A stretch of DNA of 64,000 bases from Niveispirillum irakense DSM 11586 (GTDB lineage: Bacteria; Pseudomonadota; Alphaproteobacteria; Azospirillales; Azospirillaceae), in assembly GCF_000429645.1 (NCBI RefSeq), contig NZ_AUCG01000016.1, forward strand, positions 248,001 to 312,000, in the 5' to 3' direction. The notes below the pieces were generated by a model. It worked only from the letters and a program-made list of their open reading frames with translations. It ran no database searches and had not been told where the DNA came from. The first letter of the stretch is position 1, and each line of letters opens with the position of its first letter. Both the position numbers and the translations under genes were made by a program. This document shows positions 16,824-26,187 of the stretch, piece by piece.

Positions 16824-17516
16824 TCACGCAATCTCCGTCACCAGCTTGCCCAGGATGGCAGCGCCGAAATCCTCCAGCGTGGCGGCGGACCGCACAAAGG
16901 CGGTGCGGCCGGTGATGACCTGATCGCTGTAATAATCTTCCAGCCAGTCATATTCGTTCAGGATCGCCAGGGCGTTGATGCCGACATTGGCCGCCGCCGC
17001 ATAGCCACGGGCCGAGCGCGGATCAATCCCGGCATTGCTGAAACCGTTGGATACAACGTCGATGGTGCGTCGCGCCGACCGGTAGGGTGCCTTGTCCAAC
17101 AGTTCCACCGCCCGCACCATGGCGCTGCCCAGCGCCGTTGATCCGCCCATGGCAATACCGGGGGCGGCATCGATCTCGGCGGCGAAGCTGTCGCAATCCG
17201 CCACCGATCCCAGTTCCCGCCAGGGGATCAGTGCCGTCAGCGTCTCCGGCCCGGCAAACTGGGCCAGCATCACGGCGATCCGGCGATGGGGGCCGTTGGT
17301 GATGGCATCGGCCACCGCCGGATGGCGGAAGGCCGCAGCATGGCCGCGAAGCTGGAAATCCAGCAGGCCTGTGTCGATGCTGGCGGACGCATCGACGGCC
17401 AGCAGCAATTGCAGATCCACCACGGGCGATGCCTGCGCCATCACCGGCCCCGCCAGCGACAGGGCCGCCGGCAGGGCGACGGCTTTGCCCAACAATTCAC
17501 GACGCGACAGGCGCAC
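16824..17516 (-). CDS. DUF1194 VWA-like exported protein
   Basis: A 230-residue protein of the DUF1194 family, which has a von Willebrand A-like fold. The N-terminus MRLSRRELLGKAVALPAALS reads as a twin-arginine-style signal (SRRELL) ending in VMAQA, so it is probably periplasmic. LAVDASASID (~residues 39-48) supplies the MIDAS DxSxS metal-binding motif, and GGSTALGSAM the downstream Thr/Ser. TIDVVSNGFSNAG matches the conserved third MIDAS region. Family members are of unknown function. It follows mutY on the same strand, separated by a composite repeat element. Confidence 0.85.
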   Translation of the reverse strand: MRLSRRELLGKAVALPAALSLAGPVMAQASPVVDLQLLLAVDASASIDTGLLDFQLRGHAAAFRHPAVADAITNGPHRRIAVMLAQFAGPETLTALIPWRELGSVADCDSFAAEIDAAPGIAMGGSTALGSAMVRAVELLDKAPYRSARRTIDVVSNGFSNAGIDPRSARGYAAAANVGINALAILNEYDWLEDYYSDQVITGRTAFVRSAATLEDFGAAILGKLVTEIA

Positions 17517-17534
17517 TTCCGGTCAGCCTTCCAG

Positions 17535-17697
17535 TTATACCAACCTCCCTTGATCTTGACCGATCAAGGGAGGTTTCGTGTTCCCTCAACGCCGGGCGCT
17601 GCCTCCGGCAGCTTGGCTTACGCGCCCATGGGGGCGCGGGCTGGCGGTCGCCAGCCTCCCTTCTGCCTAAAGTCAAGCTTTAGGCAGAATGGTATTA
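17535..17697. repeat. Composite multi-hairpin element between mutY and the DUF1194 gene
   Basis: It is bounded by TTATACCA (17535-17542) and TGGTATTA (17690-17697). Between them are several perfect hairpins: AACCTCCCTTGATC with its complement (17542-17575), GCTGCC/GGCAGC near 17598-17612, CGCGCCC/GGGGCGCG, CTGGCGGTCGCCAG, and TTCTGCCTAAAG with its complement (17661-17689). The right boundary touches the mutY stop codon. A related element lies near 37690-37745. Confidence 0.75.
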
Positions 17698-18816
17698 GGC
17701 CCCTTGCGTCAGGGCATGGCGCAATATCTTCCGCATCACGGTGGGCAATGCCTCCTCCCCCAGCCGGTCAGGCGCGGCGAGCACCAGTCCGGCGGGTAAG
17801 GAGCCCCCTTTCAGCCGCCCCGTGACCACCGTAATCTCGAACTCGAAATGGGTGAAAGTGTGACGGACAATGCCCGGTAAGGGTTGCCATGCAATACCGG
17901 CAGCGGGCGCATGGGAAAGCACCGCCCCCATCTCCGGCATCGGGCCTGTTTCCCAGGGGGAAGAGGGCACTTCCATCATGCCCCCCAGCAATCCCTTTTC
18001 CGGCCGGCGACGCAGGGCGACATGGCCCTGCCCGTCGATCAGCACAAAGGCCAGGGCGCGGCGCACCGGCTTGGCCGCCTTGGCCTGCTTGGCGGGCAAA
18101 TCCTCTGCAATGCCCAGGGCGCGGGCGCGGCAGGCCGCCTGCCAGGGGCACAGGATGCAGCGCGGCTTGCGGGGGATGCAGATGGTGGCCCCCAGATCGA
18201 ACAAAGCCTGGGTGTAATCCCCGGGCCGCCTGTCCGGCACCAGGGAGGCGGCATGGGCCTTCAATACCGGCTTGGACCCCGGCAACGGGTCCGTCACCGC
18301 GAACAGCCGCGCCATCACCCGTTCCACATTGCCATCCATGGCGGTGGCCGGCTGGTCAAAGGCGATGGCCCGGATGGCGGCGGCAGTATAGGCGCCGATT
18401 CCCGGCAAGGCCAGCAGGGCAGCCTCCCCCGACGGGAATCGCCCGCCATGGTCGCGCACCACGGCCTGGGCGCATTTATGCAGGTTGCGGGCGCGGGCAT
18501 AATAGCCAAGCCCCGCCCAGGCCCGCAGCACATCATCCAGATCGGCCGCCGCCAGGTCGGCCACGCTGGGCCAGCGTTCCAGAAAATTGCGGAAATAGGG
18601 GCCGACGGTCGCCACCGTCGTCTGTTGCAGCATGATTTCCGACAGCCAGACGCGATAAGGGTCCGCCGTCTCTCCCGGCAGGGCGCGCCAGGGCATGGCG
18701 CGGCGGTGCCGGTCGTACCAGTCCAGCAGCAGGGCCGGCAGGTTACCGGCTTGCCCCTGGCGCGCGGCGTCCGGCTCTGCTTTGATGGGGCCGCGTGTGG
18801 CAGAAGTGGCGAGCAT
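17695..18816 (-). CDS. mutY: A/G-specific adenine glycosylase MutY
   Basis: A 373-residue base-excision repair enzyme that removes adenine opposite 8-oxoguanine. The catalytic Glu is E60 in SEIMLQQTTVATVGPY, the helix-hairpin-helix is LPGIGAYTAAAIRA, and the catalytic Asp is D161 in AMDGNVERV. The [4Fe-4S] ligands C213, C220, C223 and C229 show the expected CX6CX2CX5C spacing. A C-terminal NUDIX-like domain begins at ALAFVLIDGQGHVALRRRP. The ATG at 18816 overlaps the ATG of divergent dciA. The first ~25 residues are dispensable by family comparison, so a later start is possible. Confidence 0.96.
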   Translation of the reverse strand: MLATSATRGPIKAEPDAARQGQAGNLPALLLDWYDRHRRAMPWRALPGETADPYRVWLSEIMLQQTTVATVGPYFRNFLERWPSVADLAAADLDDVLRAWAGLGYYARARNLHKCAQAVVRDHGGRFPSGEAALLALPGIGAYTAAAIRAIAFDQPATAMDGNVERVMARLFAVTDPLPGSKPVLKAHAASLVPDRRPGDYTQALFDLGATICIPRKPRCILCPWQAACRARALGIAEDLPAKQAKAAKPVRRALAFVLIDGQGHVALRRRPEKGLLGGMMEVPSSPWETGPMPEMGAVLSHAPAAGIAWQPLPGIVRHTFTHFEFEITVVTGRLKGGSLPAGLVLAAPDRLGEEALPTVMRKILRHALTQGA

Positions 18817-19288
18817 GAAAGACCCTCAGCAATATGGTCCCCGGCGGCTGGGCCGGACCCTGACATCTGTGGCCGGCAAGGCGCTGGGCAAGCATGGCAT
18901 GGCGTTCGGCGCGCTGCTCAGCGACTGGGCGGCGATAGTCGGCTCCCGGCTGGGGGAACAGACAGCGCCGCTGAAGCTGGTCTTCCCCGGCAACCAGCGC
19001 GACAATGCCACCCTGCATGTCCGTGTTACCAGTGCCGCCGCCCTGCTGGTCCAGCATGAGGAACCGCAGATCCTGGAACGGATCAACAGCTTCATGGGCT
19101 GGCGCGCCGTGGCCCGGCTGAAGCTGGTGCATGGGGCACCGGTTCTCAAGTCCAAAAATTTCGCGCCCGTTGTGCCCAAGCGCCTGTCGCCGCAGCAGGA
19201 AGTCACCCTGTCCACCACCACCGCCCAGGTAGAAGACCCGGAATTGCGCGCCGTGCTGGAGAAGCTGGGCCGCGCTATCGGTGGGTAA
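18815..19288 (+). CDS. DciA-like DUF721 protein (replicative helicase loader candidate)
   Basis: A 157-residue DUF721 protein. Family members related to DciA help load DnaB helicase in bacteria lacking DnaC. The KH-like core is visible: FGALLSDWAAIVGSRLGEQTAP, then a beta strand block DNATLHVRVTSAAALLVQH, and ILERINSFMGWRAVARLKL (~residues 30-105). The basic N-terminus and flexible C-terminus are typical. ATG 18815 is the only good start; it overlaps the start codon of divergent mutY by two bases, inside the palindrome CATG. Each gene's promoter must therefore lie within the other's coding region. Confidence 0.85.
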   Translation: MKDPQQYGPRRLGRTLTSVAGKALGKHGMAFGALLSDWAAIVGSRLGEQTAPLKLVFPGNQRDNATLHVRVTSAAALLVQHEEPQILERINSFMGWRAVARLKLVHGAPVLKSKNFAPVVPKRLSPQQEVTLSTTTAQVEDPELRAVLEKLGRAIGG

Positions 19289-19301
19289 TCGCCGTCCCGT
19301 T

Positions 19302-20210
19302 TTATTTCGCCAGCCGGCGCCCGGCGATGATGGCCCCGCCGACAATCAGCACACAGGCCCCCACCACCGGCCAGGACAGGGCCGCGCGTCCGGCCAGGAT
19401 CAGCAGGCCGGTGGACAGAAGCGGCGTGGCATAGGATAGCGCCCCCAGCGCCTGGATATCGCCGCGCTTGACCCCATGGTCCCAGACGAAGAAGGCCAGC
19501 CCCACCGGCCCCAGCCCCATGGCCACCACCGCCGCCCAGCCCCAGCCGGTCGGCCACACCGTCTGCTCAAACAGCAGGTGACAGGGCACGGCCAGCAGGG
19601 CCGTCGCCAGACAGAAAAACACTACCGTCTCCGTCGGCACAGTGCCGAACCGCCGGCTCAACACCGAATAGGTGGCCCAGGTGACAGCACACGCCACGGC
19701 AGACAGATATCCCGGCAGATAATCCAGCCGCACCTGCAGCCCGGCCCCGCCGGTGATCAGCAGCAAGGTGCCCGCCAGCCCCGCCAGCGCCCCCAGCACC
19801 TGCGCCTTTCCCAGCTTTTCCCCCGGCAGCAGGCCGGCAAACAGCACGATCAACAAGGGCCAGAGATAATTGATCAAATTGGCCTCTGCCGCCGGTGCGG
19901 TCTGCAAGGCCAGGAAATACAGGAAATGGTAGCCGAACAGCCCGCCGATCCCCAACAGCCAGACAGGAAGTGGCTGGCGCAATGCACCCATCAGCGGCCG
20001 GCGCGTCGCCAGGATCACGCCCAGGCTGACCAAGGCGCCCACGCCCAACGACAGGGCAACCAGCAGGAAGGGCGGCACCGGCCCGGAAAGGCCCGTCAAC
20101 AGCGCCAGCGTCGCCCACATCACGATGGCGCTGGCCCCCACCAGGGTGGCGCGGCGGACGGCGGGCCCGCCCTTTGGGTTCATAGCGGCGGCAGGGGATG
20201 CGGTAGTCAC
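19302..20210 (-). CDS. DMT-superfamily exporter (EamA, YddG-like)
   Basis: A 302-residue transporter with ten predicted membrane helices in two EamA repeats. The N-terminal half contains GGLFGYHFLYFLALQTAPAA and NLINYLWPLLIVLFAGLLPG, a pattern seen in YddG-type aromatic amino acid exporters. The second half ends ALGALSYATPLLSTGLLILA. Its start ATG overlaps the stop of the Lrp/AsnC regulator gene (20207-20210), so both are one operon. With a LysE-type gene divergent from the same regulator, amino-acid export is the likely role; the substrate is not determinable. Confidence 0.87.
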   Translation of the reverse strand: MTTASPAAAMNPKGGPAVRRATLVGASAIVMWATLALLTGLSGPVPPFLLVALSLGVGALVSLGVILATRRPLMGALRQPLPVWLLGIGGLFGYHFLYFLALQTAPAAEANLINYLWPLLIVLFAGLLPGEKLGKAQVLGALAGLAGTLLLITGGAGLQVRLDYLPGYLSAVACAVTWATYSVLSRRFGTVPTETVVFFCLATALLAVPCHLLFEQTVWPTGWGWAAVVAMGLGPVGLAFFVWDHGVKRGDIQALGALSYATPLLSTGLLILAGRAALSWPVVGACVLIVGGAIIAGRRLAK

Positions 20211-20683
20211 GCCATCGGCTCCATCACCCGGTTGCGGATCTTGGTGGACAGCACCATCACGCTATGGGTGGCGCCGAAGGGGGAAATGCCGGTCAGGACC
20301 CGGTCCAGATGATGCACGTCGGTGGCGGTGATTCGCAGCAGATAGCTATCCTCCCCCGTCACCTCATGGCATTCCAGCACCTCAAACCGGTCTGCGACAT
20401 ATTCTTCAAACGCGCGGTCGCGGCCGGGATAGGTGCGCAACCGGACAAAGGCTGTCAGTTTCAGCCCCAGGGCTGCGTGGTTGACCTCTGCCCGGTAGCC
20501 CTGTATCAGGCCGTTGGCTTCCATCCGGCGCACGCGCTCGGCCACGGCGGGCGGTGTCAACCCCACCTGCCGCGCCAGATCGGCGAAGGATTGCCGCGCA
20601 TCGCGCTGCAATTCGCGCAGCAGATGCAGGCCGATATCGTCGAGGAGGTCTTGGGCGGGGCTGTGGCGGTCTGGCATGGTCAT
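20207..20683 (-). CDS. Lrp/AsnC-family transcriptional regulator
   Basis: A 158-residue feast/famine regulator. An N-terminal winged HTH (LLRELQRDARQSFADLARQVGLTPPAVAERVRRME, ~residues 21-55; two adjoining parts) is followed by a C-terminal ligand-binding RAM domain, with GEDSYLLRITATDVHHLDRVL near residue 110. Lrp-type proteins bind amino acids and control their transport. This one is cotranscribed with an EamA exporter and divergent from a LysE-family exporter, so it probably senses an amino acid and controls both. ATG 20683 gives normal length. Confidence 0.92.
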   Translation of the reverse strand: MTMPDRHSPAQDLLDDIGLHLLRELQRDARQSFADLARQVGLTPPAVAERVRRMEANGLIQGYRAEVNHAALGLKLTAFVRLRTYPGRDRAFEEYVADRFEVLECHEVTGEDSYLLRITATDVHHLDRVLTGISPFGATHSVMVLSTKIRNRVMEPMA

Positions 20684-20784
20684 GCATCCTAGACACAGGC
20701 CATGCCCGCTGTCATGCGTGCCGCAGGCATCGCCGTGAAGGCGCGCTGCCGCTGTTGCAGGAGTGTTTCGGTTTGCTGGAAGAA

Positions 20785-21402
20785 ATGGGCATCCTGTGGC
20801 GCGGTGTGGTGCTGGGCGTCATCATCGCAGCACCCGTCGGCCCCATCGGCCTGCTGTGCATCCGGCGCAGCCTGGAACGGGGCCTGACCACCGGATTCGC
20901 CACCGGCATCGGGGCCGCCCTTGCCGATGCCATGTTCAGCGCCGTGGCCGCCTTTGGCATTACGGCGGTGCTGGATGTGATTACCGGCAATATGCTGGTT
21001 TTACAGGTGGTGGGCGGGCTGTTCCTGCTGGCGGTGGCCGTGCATAGTTTCATGCGCGATCCCAAGCCGCTGGCGGAAGTGCCGGTGGCCGGCAACCTGC
21101 CCGCCGCCGTGCTGACCGGCTTTTTGCTGACCATCACCAACCCGGTGACCATCCTGGGCATCAGCGCCGTGATTGTCGGATTCGGCAATACCAAGGGGCC
21201 GGCACAGGATGCCACGCTGGTGGCAGGCGTGTTCCTGGGCTCCCTGCTCTGGTGGGCAACCCTGTGCGGTGGCGTCACAATGCTGCGCCGCCGTGTCACC
21301 AGCCGCACCGTGCATTGGATCAACCGGGGGACCGGCGGGCTGCTGGCCGTGCTGGGGCTTTACGCCCTGGGCAGTGCCGCCACGGGTGCCATGGCGGCCT
21401 GA
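20785..21402 (+). CDS. LysE/RhtB-family amino acid exporter
   Basis: A 205-residue protein with six hydrophobic segments. The N-terminus GVVLGVIIAAPVGPIGLLCIRRSLERG is the conserved LysE/RhtB opening (quoted in part), followed by GFATGIGAALADAMFSAVAAFG. The second half has the family block FLLTITNPVTILGISAVI. ATG 20785 is preceded by GGAAG; an in-frame TTG at 20773 has the better-spaced AGGAG and would add four residues. It is divergent from the Lrp-type regulator, which suggests induction by an intracellular amino acid. Confidence 0.88.
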   Translation: MGILWRGVVLGVIIAAPVGPIGLLCIRRSLERGLTTGFATGIGAALADAMFSAVAAFGITAVLDVITGNMLVLQVVGGLFLLAVAVHSFMRDPKPLAEVPVAGNLPAAVLTGFLLTITNPVTILGISAVIVGFGNTKGPAQDATLVAGVFLGSLLWWATLCGGVTMLRRRVTSRTVHWINRGTGGLLAVLGLYALGSAATGAMAA

Positions 21403-21469
21403 AGCCATATCAAGGGGCAGTGGCCTTTCCGGACCGCCTGCCCCTCAAATCCTTATTTCAGGACCGATC

Positions 21470-22651
<1,182 letters not shown>

Positions 22652-22939
22652 TTACTCAGCGGCGATCGCCGGGGCGTCTTCAATAACCAGCTCGTTGACC
22701 GCAACGAAGGTGCGACCCTTCAGGCCGGTCTTGAACTCGACATTGCCGTCGACCAGGGCGAACAGGGTGTGATCCTTGCCGATGCCGACATTGGCGCCAG
22801 CATGGAACTTGGTGCCGCGCTGACGGACCAGGATGTTGCCGGCCAGAACCAGCTCGCCGCCGAAGCGCTTGACGCCGAGACGACGGCCAGCGGTATCGCG
22901 ACCGTTGCGGGACGAGCCGCCTGCCTTTTTATGTGCCAT
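22652..22939 (-). CDS. rpmA: 50S ribosomal protein L27
   Basis: A 95-residue large-subunit protein whose N-terminus reaches the peptidyl transferase centre. [20 protein letters not shown] is the unmistakable L27 opening, with no processed N-terminal extension of the Firmicutes type. [20 protein letters not shown] completes the signature. The C-terminus has a short acidic extension. It lies 37 bases after rplU in the same operon, transcribed from the promoter at 23404-23431. Confidence 0.98.
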   Translation of the reverse strand: MAHKKAGGSSRNGRDTAGRRLGVKRFGGELVLAGNILVRQRGTKFHAGANVGIGKDHTLFALVDGNVEFKTGLKGRTFVAVNELVIEDAPAIAAE

Positions 22940-22976
22940 GACTTCTACTCCTCAACAGATAGCTTCAAAAAGGCGC

Positions 22977-23288
22977 TCAGGCCTGAATACCGGTGATGCG
23001 CAGCACCGTCACTTCCTGACGGTGGCCGTTCTTGCGGCGGTAATTCTGGCGACGCTTCTTCTTGAAGATGATGATCTTGTCATTGCGGTCCTGGGCAACG
23101 ACATCGGCCGTCACGGCAGCGCCGGCAACCAGCGGCGACCCGACAGTGGTGGTGCCCTCGTTGCTGACCAGCAGGACTTCGTCCAGCTTCAGGGAGGCGC
23201 CAGCCTCACCAGCCAGCTTCTCAACCCGAATGACGTCGCCGGCCGCGACCTTGTACTGCTTACCGCCGGTGCGGATGACTGCGAACAT
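22977..23288 (-). CDS. rplU: 50S ribosomal protein L21
   Basis: A 103-residue large-subunit ribosomal protein. [20 protein letters not shown] is the standard start, and [19 protein letters not shown] (~residues 73-91) is the conserved rRNA-binding basic block. The frame is open four codons further up, but the family begins at ATG 23288. It is first in the rplU-rpmA-obgE group. A near-consensus sigma70 promoter lies 116 bases upstream. Confidence 0.98.
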   Translation of the reverse strand: MFAVIRTGGKQYKVAAGDVIRVEKLAGEAGASLKLDEVLLVSNEGTTTVGSPLVAGAAVTADVVAQDRNDKIIIFKKKRRQNYRRKNGHRQEVTVLRITGIQA

Positions 23289-23403
23289 TCTAACCACCAC
23301 TTCTTCAAAGATCCGGGAAACCCCGCAATTGGGGCGGTCCCTTTCGTTTTAGCCGCACAAAGGAAGTCGGCGACCAGACAAGGCCCCGTTCCAGAGGCGC
23401 GGG

Positions 23404-23431
23404 AATATACCCAGGATGGCCGATCTGTCAA
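23404..23431 (-). promoter_or_regulatory. Sigma70 promoter of rplU-rpmA
   Basis: Read on the minus strand: TTGACA (23431-23426), 16-bp spacer, TATATT (23409-23404). The predicted start is near 23397, leaving a leader of about 110 bases before rplU. Confidence 0.85.
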
Positions 23432-23589
23432 CCGGGAACCGACTCTTTCCCTAGGCTTTGGGCCCTTCCCACAGCGCAAGGGTGCAACATCAGCTTCGCA
23501 TGAAGCCCCGTCCGTTCCATAAAACAGAAGCAGAAACCCGACCGCATGGTGGGGAGCACAAAAGCTCATGGAAGCCAGAAAAAGGAGTA

Positions 23590-23618
23590 TTGCATAGAAG
23601 TCGGGCTTTGTGTAGGTT
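23590..23618 (+). promoter_or_regulatory. Candidate promoter of tRNA-Ser
   Basis: TTGCAT (23590-23595), a 17-bp spacer and TAGGTT (23613-23618) lie about 65 bases upstream of the mature tRNA-Ser 5' end. Confidence 0.45.
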
Positions 23619-23683
23619 CCGCGCCACTTCGCGAATGATGCCGGGACGGACCATCCCGATAATGTGCATCTGCGGGGTCATGC

Positions 23684-23773
<90 letters not shown>

Positions 23774-23854
23774 TTTTACCAACCACCTAAAATCATTAAA
23801 AAATCTTCCTGATCACGCTCCCTGCGCACCAGGCGGAAGCGCCTATTGGTGCCC

Positions 23855-24253
23855 TCACGAATCCGGGGACGCGTCCGGAGGGGTCATATCCTCGCGCAAT
23901 GCCGCCCAGGATAAGAGCGCATCAAGTGCGGGGCATAGCGCCTGCCCCCATTCCGTCAGGCAATATTCGACCTTCGGCGGCACCTGATGATGCACGATGC
24001 GGCGAACGATGCCGTCACTTTCCATCTGGCGAAGCTGCTGGATCAGCATCTTTTGCGACACAGCCGGGATCGCGCGTTCAAGGTCAGAAAAGCGCATGAC
24101 CGCGCCACCAAACAGGTGGAACAGGATGATCAGCTTCCACCGCCCTTCCAGCAGCTTCAGGACATTCTCAACGCCTTCAGCCGCGGTTTCGCGCGTGTAC
24201 TGGATGGACTTACTTTTTGGTAAGTACCTTACTTTTTCGTCGGTTCTTGTCAT
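23855..24253 (-). CDS. HxlR-family transcriptional regulator
   Basis: A 132-residue winged-helix regulator of the HxlR (MarR-like) family. GRWKLIILFHLFGGAVMRFS is the family opening (~residues 37-56), followed by AIPAVSQKMLIQQLRQMESD (recognition helix) and VPPKVEYCLTEWG (wing). Many relatives respond to electrophiles or redox stress. No internal ATG precedes the domain, so ATG 24253 is taken. Its first codons then overlap repeated CTTAC/GTAAG sequences (24209-24237) that look like an operator. It is divergent from an NTF2-like/SDR gene pair, the likely regulated target. Confidence 0.9.
   Translation of the reverse strand: MTRTDEKVRYLPKSKSIQYTRETAAEGVENVLKLLEGRWKLIILFHLFGGAVMRFSDLERAIPAVSQKMLIQQLRQMESDGIVRRIVHHQVPPKVEYCLTEWGQALCPALDALLSWAALREDMTPPDASPDS
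24209..24237. promoter_or_regulatory. Candidate HxlR operator overlapping the regulator's 5' codons
   Basis: CTTACTTTTT occurs twice (24209-24218 and 24228-24237). Between them GTAAG (24220-24224) makes inverted repeats with both: CTTAC-N6-GTAAG and GTAAG-TAC-CTTAC. The block lies between the HxlR start and the divergent pair at 24307. Confidence 0.5.
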
Positions 24254-24306
24254 TTGGGCAGGTTACGGCAATCTAGACCCAGGAACAAGCAAATCGGAGA
24301 ATGATC

Positions 24307-24633
24307 ATGCCGATCCCCCTGCCAGGGCCGATCGCGGCCTATTTCGCCGCCGATCAGAAGGATGGCGATGCCGTCGCCCAATGCTTCACTGAAAAGGCTG
24401 CCGTGATTGATGAACGCCGGACCCATACGGGCCGGGATGCCATCCGCCAATGGAAGACGGATGCCGCCGCGACCTTCAGCTACACAACCGACCCTTTCGC
24501 CATCAGTGAGGAAGGCGGGCACATATTGGTGAAGGCCCATGTCGCCGGGGACTTTCCCGGCAGCCCGGTCGATCTGCGCTATGCGTTCGTTCTGGAGGGC
24601 GACAGGATCGCACGGCTGGAGATCACGCCATGA
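24307..24633 (+). CDS. NTF2/SnoaL-like domain protein
   Basis: A 108-residue small alpha+beta barrel protein. [20 protein letters not shown] is the first helix pair, then [20 protein letters not shown] is the typical SnoaL-like turn, and the barrel strands end with [18 protein letters not shown]. Such proteins are enzymes or ligand-binding accessory proteins with varied functions, so no reaction is assigned. ATG 24307 has GGAG seven bases upstream; ATG 24301 is too close to it. The stop overlaps the next gene's start (ATGA at 24630), so it works with the SDR downstream. Confidence 0.8.
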   Translation: MPIPLPGPIAAYFAADQKDGDAVAQCFTEKAAVIDERRTHTGRDAIRQWKTDAAATFSYTTDPFAISEEGGHILVKAHVAGDFPGSPVDLRYAFVLEGDRIARLEITP

Positions 24634-25412
24634 GCTTTGATCTGGGTCTGAAGGGCAAGCGCGCCTTCGTGACGGGGGGAACCAAGGGCATCGGGGCGGC
24701 CGTGGTTACGGCCCTGCGCGATGCCGGTGCCCGCGTGGTGACCACGGCGCGCACCCTGCCCGCCATTGCGGCGGACGACGTTCACTTCATCGCTGCCGAT
24801 CTGATGACCGCCGAAGGCTGTGCCGCAGCGGCGGCCAATGCGCGGGATCATCTGGGTGGTGTGGACATCATCGTCCATGTGGTGGGCGGCTCCGCCGCGC
24901 CCGGCGGGGGATTCGCCGCCCTGGATGATGCAGGCTGGTATCAGGAATTGAACTGGAACCTCATGTCGGCGGTGCGCATCGACCGCGCCCTTCTGCCTGG
25001 CATGGTCGCCCAAGGTGCGGGCGTCATCGTGCATGTCACCTCGATCCAGAACCGCTTGCCGCTTCCGGAATCCACGACCGCTTATGCGGCCGCCAAGGCC
25101 GCACTCTCCACTTACAGCAAGAGCCTGTCGAAGGAGGTTGCCTCCAAGGGGGTCAGGGTGGTGCGGGTTTCGCCGGGGTGGGTAGAGACCGAGGCGTCGG
25201 TTGCCATGGCCGAACGGCTGGCCGAACAGGCTGGCACTGATTATGAGGGCGGCAAACAGATCATCATGCAAGCGCTTGGCGGCATCCCGCTTGGCCGCCC
25301 GGCAAAGCCGGTGGAAGTGGCCGACCTGATCGCGTTTGTTGCGTCACCCCGCGCGGGCGCGGTGACGGGTACGGAGTTCGTTATTGATGGCGGTACCACA
25401 CCCACGGCTTAG
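24630..25412 (+). CDS. Short-chain dehydrogenase/reductase
   Basis: A 260-residue classical SDR using NAD(P)H. The cofactor motif is [12 protein letters not shown] (~residues 14-25), the catalytic Ser is in [11 protein letters not shown], and the Tyr/Lys pair in [12 protein letters not shown]. The C-terminus [19 protein letters not shown] is standard. The acidic/basic pattern after strand 2 (TTAR) suggests NADPH preference. Coupled by ATGA to the NTF2-like gene and divergent from an HxlR regulator, it resembles small detoxification or quinone/aldehyde reduction operons. The substrate is unknown. Confidence 0.92.
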   Translation: MSFDLGLKGKRAFVTGGTKGIGAAVVTALRDAGARVVTTARTLPAIAADDVHFIAADLMTAEGCAAAAANARDHLGGVDIIVHVVGGSAAPGGGFAALDDAGWYQELNWNLMSAVRIDRALLPGMVAQGAGVIVHVTSIQNRLPLPESTTAYAAAKAALSTYSKSLSKEVASKGVRVVRVSPGWVETEASVAMAERLAEQAGTDYEGGKQIIMQALGGIPLGRPAKPVEVADLIAFVASPRAGAVTGTEFVIDGGTTPTA

Positions 25413-25546
25413 GCGTAGTTACTCCAAATGGTGATGTTCACAGCGCAATCACATGACAAACAGAAGCTGAACCTGCCCGGTGTTTAGGCCAGTGCGATAC
25501 GGATGCCCGCTTCTCCGCCATCGCACGATGCCCCGCGCCACGGCTA

Positions 25547-26116
25547 TTACCGAGGCGGCCAGATCGCGGGAACGCCGGAGACCCATTCGCGATGCAGAAT
25601 GGCGTACTCGAAGGTATTTTCGTAGATCGGGTTGCCCGCATCGTCCTTGGTGAACGAAATGAACTCTAAGAACAGGCCTTCGCGGCGCATGCCCAGCTTT
25701 TCGCAAAGCCGCTGCGAGGGATGGTTATGGTCCTCGACATAGGCATAGATTCGGCGAAAGCCCTTTACCCGGAAAAGATGGTCGAGCAAGGCCCTGGCGG
25801 CTTCGAGCGCATATCCCTTGCCAGCGAACTGCGGATTGAGGTGCCAGCCGACCGAGGCCGTCGCTTCTTCCTCATTCTCCCCGCCGCCAAACAGATCGCC
25901 GATGAGTTGACCGGTCTGTTTCAGGCATATCGCCACACTGCCCTCGTCGAGGGCACGTTTCCTGACCTCAACCTCCGCTTCCGCCAGGTCTGCGAGCTTG
26001 AGCGAGAGGAAACAGGGTGCGGTGGGGGCGTGCAGATAGGCGAAAAGCTCTGCGGCATCCCCCTCCCTGAAGGGTCTCAGGATCAGGCGTTCGGTTTCAA
26101 TGATCTGCATGTCCAA
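25547..26116 (-). CDS. GNAT-family N-acetyltransferase (RimJ/RimL-like)
   Basis: A 189-residue acetyltransferase using acetyl-CoA. The N-terminal strand IIETERLILRPFREGDAAEL is typical of the RimJ/RimL branch. The acetyl-CoA site lies in NPQFAGKGYALEAARALLDH (motif A, ~residues 94-113), and the later block YAYVEDHNHPSQRLCEKLGM is motif B. No ribosomal or antibiotic substrate can be named from sequence. The gene stands between the SDR and a kinase-like gene on the other strand, in a stretch of small accessory-looking genes. Confidence 0.88.
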   Translation of the reverse strand: MDMQIIETERLILRPFREGDAAELFAYLHAPTAPCFLSLKLADLAEAEVEVRKRALDEGSVAICLKQTGQLIGDLFGGGENEEEATASVGWHLNPQFAGKGYALEAARALLDHLFRVKGFRRIYAYVEDHNHPSQRLCEKLGMRREGLFLEFISFTKDDAGNPIYENTFEYAILHREWVSGVPAIWPPR

Positions 26117-26187
26117 GACTCTGGTGAAAAGCTGTTAAGGGTGTACGCGAGCGGTGTGGGGGTAGTGAGATTAGTAAGGAAACGAAA

